Assembly (NCBI RefSeq): GCF_900115135.1
Contig: NZ_FOVK01000002.1
Coordinates: 70,512-134,511, forward strand
Direction: 5' to 3'
Source: Proteiniclasticum ruminis
GTDB taxonomy: Bacteria > Bacillota > Clostridia > Clostridiales > Clostridiaceae
DNA length: 64,000 nt
Part shown: positions 42,588-50,911 of the stretch, in pieces
Position numbering within the stretch: position 1 is the first letter of the stretch
How the letters are laid out: each line of letters begins with the position of its first letter
Made by a program: the position numbers and the translations under genes
The notes under the pieces: model-generated
Told to the model about the DNA's origin: nothing
What the model saw: only the letters and a program-made list of their open reading frames with translations
Database searches by the model: none

Positions 42588-43349
42588 ATGCTGAGTTCTG
42601 ACTATCCAATCCTTGAATTTGATGAAAACAAAGAAGCTCTGATCCGTCCGGAGTTTCTGAAAAACAGATATGAGCCCATCTCTGAGAGGCTTCTCATCTG
42701 CTTTTTCCATGAAACCATTGAAAAACTTCTGGAGCGAGAGGAAATTTCCCTGCACTTTGTGCTCCGAGGGGAGAATCCCTTGAAAATCTACAGATTTCAA
42801 GATCAGGACATGACTCTTGTGGAAGGCCGCCTAGGAGCTCCTGCTGCAGGAGGGTATCTGGAGGATCTCATTGCCCTGGGAGCAAAGAAGATTCTTTTTG
42901 TGGGCGGCGCAGGCGTTTTGAGAAAAGATCTGGCTGTGGGGAAGTTTCTGGTCCCTACCTCAGCGGTAAGAGATGAAGGCTTCAGCTACCATTACCTGCC
43001 ACCGGCAAGGGAAGTGGAGGCGAATCTTGACGTCGCATCAAAAATCACTGAGTATCTCAAGAAAAGCGGCATCGACTACCTCACGGGGAAGACCTGGACC
43101 ACCGATGCATTTTATCGGGAAACACCAGCAAAGATTAAAAAGCGCCGGGAAGAGGGCTGCCTGTTTGTGGAGATGGAGCAGTCTGCCCTGATGGCCGTGG
43201 CAGCTTATAGAGAGGTGGAATACGGTGCCATTCTTTATGGTGGAGACGACGTGTCCAAAGAAAAATGGGATTCGAGAAACTGGAGGGACAGAGGGGACAT
43301 CCGCGTTGGGCTCACAGAGCTGGCTAAAGAAATTCTCCTGGTCTTATAA
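42588..43349 (+). CDS. Nucleoside phosphorylase family protein
   Basis: A 253-residue protein of the PNP/UDP phosphorylase superfamily. Visible motifs: LGAPAAGGYLEDLIALGAKKILFVGGAG (phosphate-binding loop) and VEMEQSALMAVAA (ribose and base site, with the conserved ME-E). ILYGGDD follows near the end. It is slightly atypical, with Asp-rich C-terminus. It probably salvages purine or pyrimidine nucleosides; the specificity is unknown. CTGGAGGT precedes the ATG. Confidence 0.88.
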   Translation: MLSSDYPILEFDENKEALIRPEFLKNRYEPISERLLICFFHETIEKLLEREEISLHFVLRGENPLKIYRFQDQDMTLVEGRLGAPAAGGYLEDLIALGAKKILFVGGAGVLRKDLAVGKFLVPTSAVRDEGFSYHYLPPAREVEANLDVASKITEYLKKSGIDYLTGKTWTTDAFYRETPAKIKKRREEGCLFVEMEQSALMAVAAYREVEYGAILYGGDDVSKEKWDSRNWRDRGDIRVGLTELAKEILLVL

Positions 43350-43373
43350 TCTGAACTTAAGAAGTGGAAAGAC

Positions 43374-43402
43374 AAAGAGATCCTTCGTGGATCTTTTTCT
43401 TT
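43374..43402 (+). terminator. Terminator after the nucleoside phosphorylase gene
   Basis: AAAGAGATCC, loop TTCG, TGGATCTTTTTCTTT. Confidence 0.85.
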
Positions 43403-43520
43403 GAATGACCTTTCTTTTTCTCCACACAATAGGATATGGGAAAGTCTTTTTGAAAAGAGAAGCGCTTTGTCGTACAATAGGAGTTTATGGATGTGTGAAG
43501 TAAAGGAGAATACGATATAG

Positions 43521-45248
43521 ATGGAACTGGATACCTATCAGAAAAATGCATACCTCACCAAGGAGAAGAAAGTGCTGGTGGTGGCGCCTCCCGGTTCGGG
43601 GAAGACCACTGTGATGCTGAAAAGACTGAAACTGCTTCTGGAAGAGGAGAAGATTGCTCCAAGAAAAATCATTGTGCTGACCTTTTCTAAGGCTTCTGCC
43701 GTGGAGATGGAGACGAGGTTTTCCGCCAAAGGTCCGGTGAAGCCTTTCTTTGGCACCATCCATGGACTCTGCTACAGAATTCTGAGAGGCCAGAGGGGAG
43801 AACTGAATCTCATTTATGGGAAAGAGGAGTTTATTCTAAAAAACAAGCTGAAAAAACAGCTGAAAATAGAGGATGAAGTGGTGGAGTCCATCCTGAGAGG
43901 CATTTCCAAGTATAAAGTCATGAACTTTCTGTCTTTGCCTCTACCGGATCTTGGGGTCCGGGAAGAGCTCTTCCATAAAGCTTTTGAGCTGTATGAGGAA
44001 GAGCGGCAAAAGAAGAATCTTCTCGACTTTGATGACCTGCAGATTGAAGTGCTGAAGCTTCTTTCGGAAGAGAAGTTTTTAAGAAGCTTTCAGGCGGTGC
44101 ACAGCCACATCCTCATCGATGAGTTTCAGGATCTGGATCCGGTGCAGCTGAAGATCGTGGAACTCATGAGTAAAGACCAGAGCCTTTTCTGTGTGGGGGA
44201 TGAGGATCAGTGCATCTATGCCTTCCGGGGATCAGATCCCCGAGGCATGATAGATTTTGAACCCATGTTTCAAGGGAAGAAGCTCTATCTTAAATACAAT
44301 TACAGAAGCAAAGAGAATATCGTGCAGTACGCAGGAGAAGTCATCCGGCACAACGCCCAGAGAAACAATAAAGAGCTTCTTTCCAGCCGGAAAGAGGAGA
44401 CGAAGATCCTGAAGGTGTTTCCGGAAAATCAGGAGCTCATGCTGCAGCATATGGTCTCAGAAATAAAGAAAAATGCTTATGGCAGCTACGCGGTGCTTTA
44501 CAGGACCAATCAGGAGGGCCTGAGAGTAAAGGAGTATCTTCGGAAAGAGAAGATTCCGTTCATGTCCCGAGATGCCTATAATTTCTTTAAGGGATTCATC
44601 GCCAAGGATGTGCTCGACTTTATAAGAGCCTCCTGCCAGGGAGACCGGGAAGCATTTCTTCGGATCGCCAATAAACCCTTCCGATATATCTCCAAGGAGG
44701 AGCTGAGAAAAATCTCCCTGGGGGAAGATCGGGAGAAAGTGCTTCTGGATCCCAAGAAGAAAAACTATACCCTCCAGAAGCATGGAGAGTTCCTGAAAGA
44801 CCTCAGTAAACTAAAAGGGATGAAGACAACGAGAATGATCTCCTACATCGAGCAGGTGCTGGGCTACGGAGAGTATCTGTCCAGCTACGCGGAAAAGACG
44901 GGACGGGATGAGGAAGCGCTTCTGGAAGAACTGGAAGAGATGAAGGAAGTGGCAGCTTATTATGACAATCCTCTGGATCTTCTCTTCGCCTCAGAAAAAG
45001 AGCCAGAGGTCAAAGAGGCCAAGGTGAGCTTATCCACCATACATGGGGTCAAGGGGCTGGAGTTTGACAAGGTGTATGTGATCAATGCTGTGGAAGGATT
45101 TATGCCGCACAGTGCATCTCTTGGGAATCTGGAAGAGGAGCGCCGAATCTTCTACGTGGCCATCACCAGAGCAAAAGAGGAACTGACCATTTACAGCCCA
45201 AGATTTATTCATGGAAAAGAGAGAAAAAGAAGCAGATTCGTACTATAA
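43521..45248 (+). CDS. UvrD/PcrA-like SF1 DNA helicase (short form)
   Basis: A 575-residue superfamily 1A helicase. Walker A APPGSGKTT near 22-30, motif Ia LTFSKASAVEMETRF, motif II LIDEFQDLDPVQ, motif III GDEDQCIYAFRGSDP. Motif V/VI STIHGVKGLEFDKVYVI and RRIFYVAITRAKEEL also match. It is shorter than typical UvrD/PcrA (~720), with reduced insert domains and no C-terminal RNA polymerase-binding tail, so it is a separate subfamily, not PcrA. It may act in DNA repair or recombination. Confidence 0.9.
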   Translation: MELDTYQKNAYLTKEKKVLVVAPPGSGKTTVMLKRLKLLLEEEKIAPRKIIVLTFSKASAVEMETRFSAKGPVKPFFGTIHGLCYRILRGQRGELNLIYGKEEFILKNKLKKQLKIEDEVVESILRGISKYKVMNFLSLPLPDLGVREELFHKAFELYEEERQKKNLLDFDDLQIEVLKLLSEEKFLRSFQAVHSHILIDEFQDLDPVQLKIVELMSKDQSLFCVGDEDQCIYAFRGSDPRGMIDFEPMFQGKKLYLKYNYRSKENIVQYAGEVIRHNAQRNNKELLSSRKEETKILKVFPENQELMLQHMVSEIKKNAYGSYAVLYRTNQEGLRVKEYLRKEKIPFMSRDAYNFFKGFIAKDVLDFIRASCQGDREAFLRIANKPFRYISKEELRKISLGEDREKVLLDPKKKNYTLQKHGEFLKDLSKLKGMKTTRMISYIEQVLGYGEYLSSYAEKTGRDEEALLEELEEMKEVAAYYDNPLDLLFASEKEPEVKEAKVSLSTIHGVKGLEFDKVYVINAVEGFMPHSASLGNLEEERRIFYVAITRAKEELTIYSPRFIHGKERKRSRFVL

Positions 45249-45287
45249 TAAAGGGTAAAGAAAAAATAGAACATTTAGGAGTAAATT

Positions 45288-46253
45288 ATGAGAATAGAAA
45301 TAGGACCGAACGAACAAGGACAACGATTGGACAAGTTCCTTCGAAAATACCTGAAAGATGTGCCGCTGTCCGCCATCTTCAAAGCCCTCCGGAAAGGAGA
45401 TGTCCGGGTGAATGGCGCCAAGGGAAAAGAGAAGATGTTTCTTCAGGAAGGAGATGTTCTGGAAATCAAATATCTCTACTCCAAATCTCCAGAGGAGAAG
45501 AAGGTTGTCTTTGATGTGGAGCCGGAGTTTAAAGTGACCTTTGAGGATGACAACATCCTCATGGTGGAGAAGTGGCCTGGCATCCTGGTGCATAAGGACC
45601 AGGAAGGAAAAGACCCGACCTTAACCGATCAGGTGCTCTCTTATCTCTTCCGTAAAGGTGCTTATGACCCGAAGGTGGAAAAGACGTTTTCCCCTTCTCC
45701 GGTGAACAGACTGGACAGAAACACTTCTGGGATCGTCATCTATGCGAAGAATTATGAGGCCTTGAAAACCCTCAATGAAATGATGAGGGACGGCAGAATT
45801 GTGAAGAACTATATTGCCATCGTGAAAGGAAGAATCGCTGACGGGGAGTACCGCGCCTATATCGAGAAGCGTGAAGACAATAATGTCAGCAGTGTCTCAG
45901 ATACTCCAGGACCCATGAAGAAGGAAATCGCCATGACGGTGAAGACCATGGAATCTACTGGACAGTACTCTTTGGTGGAGCTGAATCTTCTTACAGGCAG
46001 AAGCCATCAGCTGAGGGCTCATCTGGCGTCTCTTGGAAATCCCATCATTGGAGACAAAAAATATGGGGTGAAGGAAATCAACAACTTCCTTTCCAACAAA
46101 TATGATCTCAATTTCCAGTACCTGTATGCCTTTAAGGTGACATTCAAGAATCCGGACGGTGTTCTTGAATATCTGGGCAACAAGGTGGTGGCGGAAAAAC
46201 TGCCGCCAATCTTAAAGAAAGTGAAGAATGACCTGTTCAAGTTTGACTTGTAG
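45288..46253 (+). CDS. RluA family pseudouridine synthase
   Basis: A 321-residue protein: N-terminal S4 RNA-binding domain (about 10-75, QRLDKFLRKYLKDVP) and catalytic domain with NRLDRNTSGIVIYAK containing the catalytic Asp, plus GRSHQLRAHLASLGNPIIGDKKYG. It converts specific uridines in rRNA or tRNA to pseudouridine. AGGAG is 7 nt before the ATG; the gene follows the helicase by ~40 bp and precedes the flippase gene by 12 bp. Confidence 0.93.
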   Translation: MRIEIGPNEQGQRLDKFLRKYLKDVPLSAIFKALRKGDVRVNGAKGKEKMFLQEGDVLEIKYLYSKSPEEKKVVFDVEPEFKVTFEDDNILMVEKWPGILVHKDQEGKDPTLTDQVLSYLFRKGAYDPKVEKTFSPSPVNRLDRNTSGIVIYAKNYEALKTLNEMMRDGRIVKNYIAIVKGRIADGEYRAYIEKREDNNVSSVSDTPGPMKKEIAMTVKTMESTGQYSLVELNLLTGRSHQLRAHLASLGNPIIGDKKYGVKEINNFLSNKYDLNFQYLYAFKVTFKNPDGVLEYLGNKVVAEKLPPILKKVKNDLFKFDL

Positions 46254-46265
46254 TCGGAGGATCTT

Positions 46266-47867
46266 ATGAAGAAACAATCCACTGGTAGAGGCTTTGCCTA
46301 CCTTTCCATGGCAGAGCTTCTTGTGAAAATCATGTCTGTGGTCTATATGCCTCTTTTGTACAGAATCATCGGGAAGGTGGGCCATGGCATTTATGCGGTT
46401 GCCTATGAAGCGTTCACCCTGATTTATGTGCTGACCAATGAAGGGATTCAAAGAGGTGTGGCGAAGCTTGTGGCAGAGCTCTACGCCGAGGACAATCCCA
46501 GGGATGCGTTAAAAGCCTTCAGGCTCTCCAGAACCATTCTGATTCTGGGTGGATTATTTGCATCTCTTCTTCTTTACTTCATGGCGCCTTTCATTGCAGT
46601 GATAGCAAAGTCGCCTCAGGCGGCCCTTTCCATTCAGGCTTTGGCGCCAACGGTGCTCATCACAGCAGTGCTGTCAGCATACCGGGGTTATTTCCTGGGA
46701 AGAAGCTTCATCACCGCCAATGCCCTCTCTAAGATTGTGGAGCAGGTTGTGAATGTGGCGGTATCTCTTCTTGGTGCATTTCTTCTCATGAAGGCAGGAA
46801 CTGCCATGGGCGTCGCCGGCGGTACGTTAGGTACCAGTGTGGGCGCTCTGGTTTCTGTACTTCTGCTGATCCATGAGTTCAGAAAAGGAAAGTTCCATAG
46901 AGTAAGAAAAAGTGAACAGTCTCCAGAAGCCTATCATCATACCAGCAAAGAGCTTTTAAGAAAGCTTTGGACCTATGCGTTTCCCATTACCCTAACCGCA
47001 GGACTCATGCACATCGGCGGCATCATCGATACGTTCATCGTGAAGAACCGCTTGGTGGTGGCAGGATTCTTTGGGGACGCTTTGGATGCGGTGTTCAGCG
47101 ATCTGGTGGTGTTCAAGAGCCTTCTGGTTGTGCCCAATACCATCATTGTCTCTTTGGCGGCAGTGATGCTTCCGGGTATCGCCTCAGCCAATGCGCTGAA
47201 GAATCAGGATGACATCGACCGGAAAGCCTCCTTTGCCACCAAGATGGTGCTGATGATTTCCATTCCGGCTTTTGTGGGGATGACGGTGCTGGCGGAACCA
47301 ATCTTCGCTTTTCTCTATCCAGAATCCGGTGGCGTGCATCTACTGAAGTATGGCTCCATCACGGTGATTTTTCTGGGCTTTATCCAGATACAGAACAGTC
47401 TTTATCAGGGAATCGGTAAATTCTACTGGGGGACCATTGCCATGAGCTTTGGTATCGGAGCCAGAATTCTCATCAATTATCTATTGGTGGGGATTCCTGA
47501 AATCAATGTCTTTGGTGGAATCTTCTCCCATTTTGCGAACTTTTTTATCCCCTTTGTCATCAACCACTATCTGCTCACAAGAGTGTTGGGATTCCAGATG
47601 CCGATTCTGAAGAACGGTTGGAGACCGGCTTTATCCTCTCTTGCCATGGGCGTTGTGCTCTATCTCATGACGCTGATGTTTAAACTAGTGCATCTGCCCT
47701 TTGCGCACTCAGCTCTATCGACCCTCATCATGGTCTTAGCGGGTATTGCGGTCTACGGCGTTGCCATGATTCTCATCGGGGGCATCACCAAAAAGGATGT
47801 CACAGACATCAGTCCAAGACTCTATAGAATCATACCTTCAGGCTTGAGACGAAGAATGAGGCCTTAA
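46266..47867 (+). CDS. MurJ/SpoVB-type lipid flippase
   Basis: A 533-residue MOP-superfamily protein with 14 predicted membrane helices. The N-terminal GFAYLSMAELLVKIMSVVYMPLLYRIIGKVGHGIYAVAYEAFT and the GALVSVLLLIHEF region are typical of the Firmicute polysaccharide biosynthesis/SpoVB group, which includes the lipid II flippase YtgP. A lipid II or other polyprenyl-linked substrate is likely. TCGGAGGATC precedes the ATG. Confidence 0.88.
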   Translation: MKKQSTGRGFAYLSMAELLVKIMSVVYMPLLYRIIGKVGHGIYAVAYEAFTLIYVLTNEGIQRGVAKLVAELYAEDNPRDALKAFRLSRTILILGGLFASLLLYFMAPFIAVIAKSPQAALSIQALAPTVLITAVLSAYRGYFLGRSFITANALSKIVEQVVNVAVSLLGAFLLMKAGTAMGVAGGTLGTSVGALVSVLLLIHEFRKGKFHRVRKSEQSPEAYHHTSKELLRKLWTYAFPITLTAGLMHIGGIIDTFIVKNRLVVAGFFGDALDAVFSDLVVFKSLLVVPNTIIVSLAAVMLPGIASANALKNQDDIDRKASFATKMVLMISIPAFVGMTVLAEPIFAFLYPESGGVHLLKYGSITVIFLGFIQIQNSLYQGIGKFYWGTIAMSFGIGARILINYLLVGIPEINVFGGIFSHFANFFIPFVINHYLLTRVLGFQMPILKNGWRPALSSLAMGVVLYLMTLMFKLVHLPFAHSALSTLIMVLAGIAVYGVAMILIGGITKKDVTDISPRLYRIIPSGLRRRMRP

Positions 47868-47896
47868 TTTCATAGAGACTGCTCCTTCTAATTTTT

Positions 47897-47925
47897 TTGT
47901 TTTTCTTAAGGAAAACCCTTATAAT
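47897..47925 (+). promoter_or_regulatory. Promoter of the phospholipase-like/radical SAM operon
   Basis: TTGTTT (47897-47902) and TATAAT (47920-47925) are 17 bp apart, just upstream of the Fur box. Confidence 0.7.
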
Positions 47926-47939
47926 AAGAGTAAGATGAT

Positions 47940-47954
47940 TGAAAATCATTATCA
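47940..47954. promoter_or_regulatory. Fur box
   Basis: TGAAAATCATTATCA matches the 7-1-7 Fur consensus TGATAATnATTATCA at 13 of the 14 defined positions. The flanks extend the palindrome (ATTGAAAAT-C-ATTATCAAT, one mismatch). It begins about 15 bp after the -10, where a bound Fur dimer would block initiation. Confidence 0.8.
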
Positions 47955-48018
47955 ATTAGAGTAAGTCGTTTTTTCCATGCAGTACGGAAGAATTGGAAGG
48001 TTAGGAGTTGGTATAGAA

Positions 48019-48750
48019 ATGGAAGGAACTTTTGAAGAAAAAAGAAAAAAAGGATTTGAGAATACCTATGGGAAGGTGCTCACTGGCATGATGCTGGCAG
48101 CCAACCCATTCAAGAAAATGGCCTTTAAGACGCCATGCATGGTGCACCGTTTTATCAATATCCAGTCAGTGGTGATTCTGGAGAATGAGGGCTATGAGGA
48201 TGCGGCAAACTTTTATAAAGCCTATATCAAAGCTCTGAATGAGGGAGCCACCTGGGCGGACCAGGATTTCAAGTCCATCAATCACTTTTATCATAATGAG
48301 AAGAAAAAAGGTCTCTATGGGTTTTCTGACGGGCTCACAGAAGCGAGAAGATATATGGATAAATCCCTCTTCTATCTGGAAAAAGGGAATATCCAAAGAT
48401 CCGTGTTCTATTTAGGGGTCTTCTGTCATCTGTCCCAGGACATGACCGTCCCTCAGCATGTGACAAACAGGCTCCTGGACAGCCATAAGTCCTATGAGAC
48501 CTGGATCAAGAAAAAGATTTTTGCAGAGATCGACTACGCTGTGGATCACGGAATCCTAAGGTTTGAAGCTTTGGATGATTATATCCGGGAGAATGCTATT
48601 GTGGCAAACTTCTATGCAGAGAAGTTCAAGGACATAGAAAACCGGGATGCCATGTATGAAGCTCTTTCCAGAAAAATGATCGAAGTGGCCCAAAATACAA
48701 CCGCAGGTCTTCTTCTGGATTATTACGAACTGTATTATAAAAACTTGTAA
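48019..48750 (+). CDS. Zinc-dependent phospholipase C-like protein without signal peptide
   Basis: 243 residues from ATG 48019 (AGGAG upstream with 11-nt spacing; ATG 47977 would add 14 residues and has no Shine-Dalgarno). All-helical. The zinc ligand pattern of bacterial PLC/alpha-toxin is visible: His43, Asp83 with NHF His89, His137-xxx-Asp141-x5-His147 (HLSQDMTVPQH) and His156-xxx-Glu160 (HKSYE). Known family members are secreted; neither start gives a signal peptide, so this one is probably cytoplasmic. It is under a Fur box and followed at 13 bp by the radical SAM gene. Confidence 0.78.
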   Translation: MEGTFEEKRKKGFENTYGKVLTGMMLAANPFKKMAFKTPCMVHRFINIQSVVILENEGYEDAANFYKAYIKALNEGATWADQDFKSINHFYHNEKKKGLYGFSDGLTEARRYMDKSLFYLEKGNIQRSVFYLGVFCHLSQDMTVPQHVTNRLLDSHKSYETWIKKKIFAEIDYAVDHGILRFEALDDYIRENAIVANFYAEKFKDIENRDAMYEALSRKMIEVAQNTTAGLLLDYYELYYKNL

Positions 48751-48763
48751 GGAAAATAGAATA

Positions 48764-50425
48764 ATGAGAATACTTTTGACAGCCATCAATTCAAAATATG
48801 TCCACACCAACATCAGTCTGAGATATTTGGAGAACTACACCAAAGATCTACCGATTACTACCATGCGGGCAGAATTTTCCATAAATGAGCAGAAAGAAAC
48901 CATTCTCGAAGAAATCATCCAGAGAAAGCCCGACATCGTGGCTTTCTCTGTTTATATTTGGAATGTGGAAATGGTTCGGGATCTGTCTGTGCTTCTCAAA
49001 AAAGTGCTGCCTTTTGTGAAAATACTCTATGGTGGACCGGAAGTCTCCTACAAGAGCCAAGAACATCTGGAGGAGTTCAAAGGGGATTTTATCATTCGAG
49101 GAGAGGGGGAGGAAACCTACCGTTCTCTTCTTCAGGCGCTTTTATCTGGACGTAACCTTAGTGAAGTCCGGGGGCTGACCTATAAAGAGGAGGGTGATAT
49201 TTTTGAGAATCCGTCCAGAGAAAAAATGGATCTCTCAAAGGTGCCCTATCCCTATGAGGAAAAAGAGGATCTCAGGGGAAAGCTTTCGTATCTGGAAGCC
49301 TCTAGAGGCTGCCCTTATCAGTGCAGCTACTGCCTCTCTTCCTCGGAACGGGATCTTCGCTTTATGCCCCTGGAAGAAGTGAAAAGAAGAGTGCTTCTGG
49401 TGATGGAAACCGGGACCCAAGTCGTGAAGTTCATAGACCGCACCTTCAACATCCATCCGGATGCGCTGGAGATCTGGCGCTTTCTCCTATCATTGGAGAC
49501 CGATGTGACCTTCCATTTTGAAATTTCTCCAGATCTTATAAAAGAAGAGCATCTGGATCTTCTACGGACGGCACCGAGAGGAAGGATCCAGTTTGAAGTG
49601 GGGATCCAGAGCACAGAGGATGAGGTGCTCCGGTCCATCTCCAGATACATCGGCTTCCGGAAAGTGCTCCCGAAACTGGAAGACCTCCTTGCGATCCGGA
49701 ACATCCACAGTCATTTGGACCTGATTGCAGGTCTTCCTTATGATACGGTGAAGACCTTCAAGGACAGTTTCAATGACGTGTATCCGCTTTTGCCGGATAT
49801 GCTGCAGATGGGCTTTCTTAAGATCATCAAAGGCACCCCCATGGAGAGGGATGCAGAAGCCTTTGGAATGGTCTACAGCCCATTTCCACCCTATGAAGTG
49901 CTGAAAACCCGCTGGATGACCTATGAGGAGCTGAGATCTCTTCATCGGACAGAGGACGCTCTGGAAAGGTATTATAACTCTGGAAGATTTGAAACCACCC
50001 TACAGTATCTGCTGGAGGGGGAAAGCGATTACTTCAGATTCTATGAAGCTCTGGGAGAATACATCAGCACCGAGTATCAGGGAAGATCCATCGGTCTCAA
50101 GGACCAGTACAAGATTCTTCTGGATTTTTCTAAGATTTATGGCGGGGATGCTAAAGATTCCTTTGTACTCAATGAGCTTCTCAAATACGACTGGCTGCTT
50201 CACAACAAGAAGCAGTATGTACCGGAGTTTCTAGATCGAAATCACGAGAAGAATCATGCATATAAAAAGAATATGGAGAAGGAAAAGGGAATGAAAATAC
50301 ATGTGGAAATTTTCAGTCTGGATGTTCCGCTCTATATCAAGGAAGGAGAGCTGAAGAGAGGTGATACTCCCGTATTTTATGATTTAAATCTTGGGAAAAT
50401 CATCAAAAATCAGTTGATAAAATAA
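48764..50425 (+). CDS. B12-binding domain radical SAM protein (DUF4080 type)
   Basis: A 553-residue protein. The N-terminal cobalamin-binding Rossmann region (LLTAINSKYVHTNISLRYLE ... VKILYGGPEVS) is followed by a radical SAM barrel with the 4Fe-4S motif CPYQCSYC near residue 183-190. The C-terminal ~200 residues match the DUF4080 region of this group. Related enzymes methylate or rearrange unactivated carbons; the substrate is unknown. AAGGAAAATAG precedes the ATG. It shares the Fur-controlled operon with the PLC-like gene. Confidence 0.87.
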   Translation: MRILLTAINSKYVHTNISLRYLENYTKDLPITTMRAEFSINEQKETILEEIIQRKPDIVAFSVYIWNVEMVRDLSVLLKKVLPFVKILYGGPEVSYKSQEHLEEFKGDFIIRGEGEETYRSLLQALLSGRNLSEVRGLTYKEEGDIFENPSREKMDLSKVPYPYEEKEDLRGKLSYLEASRGCPYQCSYCLSSSERDLRFMPLEEVKRRVLLVMETGTQVVKFIDRTFNIHPDALEIWRFLLSLETDVTFHFEISPDLIKEEHLDLLRTAPRGRIQFEVGIQSTEDEVLRSISRYIGFRKVLPKLEDLLAIRNIHSHLDLIAGLPYDTVKTFKDSFNDVYPLLPDMLQMGFLKIIKGTPMERDAEAFGMVYSPFPPYEVLKTRWMTYEELRSLHRTEDALERYYNSGRFETTLQYLLEGESDYFRFYEALGEYISTEYQGRSIGLKDQYKILLDFSKIYGGDAKDSFVLNELLKYDWLLHNKKQYVPEFLDRNHEKNHAYKKNMEKEKGMKIHVEIFSLDVPLYIKEGELKRGDTPVFYDLNLGKIIKNQLIK

Positions 50426-50584
50426 GGGAATTGTCGTACACTGATTCTTATGTGGTATTGCATAACCTATTAAGGGATAATTGTTACAAAATTCAGTTCC
50501 TTTATGTTTTAGAAATACCATGGTAAAATTATAAAGTATGAGAACGATTTGCATACAGGTCATGCAGAGAATGGGGGTGAAAGA

Positions 50585-50911
50585 ATGGCAAAAGAAGCAT
50601 TGGAAAAAGTGAGACAGGCGGAAGAAAAAGCGCGTGAGATCACCAAAGAGGCAAGTCAGAAAGCAAGAGACATCCGGCGTGATGCAGAAGCACGGGCCGA
50701 TGAACGTTACAAAGAGATTATGAACATGGCTGCGAAAGAAACAGAGGCTTTACGTGAAAAAGCCAGACTGGAAGGGGAGCAGGTTGCCAAGCCAATCCTT
50801 GAAAGTGGAAAGGCGAAGGCAGAGGAACTGTCTGCCCTGGATGGCAAAGTGCTGGAAGATGCAGTCAATATTATTTTAGAGAGGATTGTGAAGGCAGATG
50901 GCAATCGTTAA
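50585..50911 (+). CDS. ntpF: V-type ATPase subunit G/H (peripheral stalk)
   Basis: 108 residues from ATG 50585 (GGGGGTGAAAGA). An Ala/Glu/Lys/Arg-rich continuous helix (EALEKVRQAEEKAREITKEA), characteristic of the peripheral-stalk filament that pairs with subunit E. It is the first gene of the nine-gene ATPase operon and overlaps the start of ntpI by 14 nt. The E. hirae counterpart at this position is ntpF. Confidence 0.88.
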   Translation: MAKEALEKVRQAEEKAREITKEASQKARDIRRDAEARADERYKEIMNMAAKETEALREKARLEGEQVAKPILESGKAKAEELSALDGKVLEDAVNIILERIVKADGNR

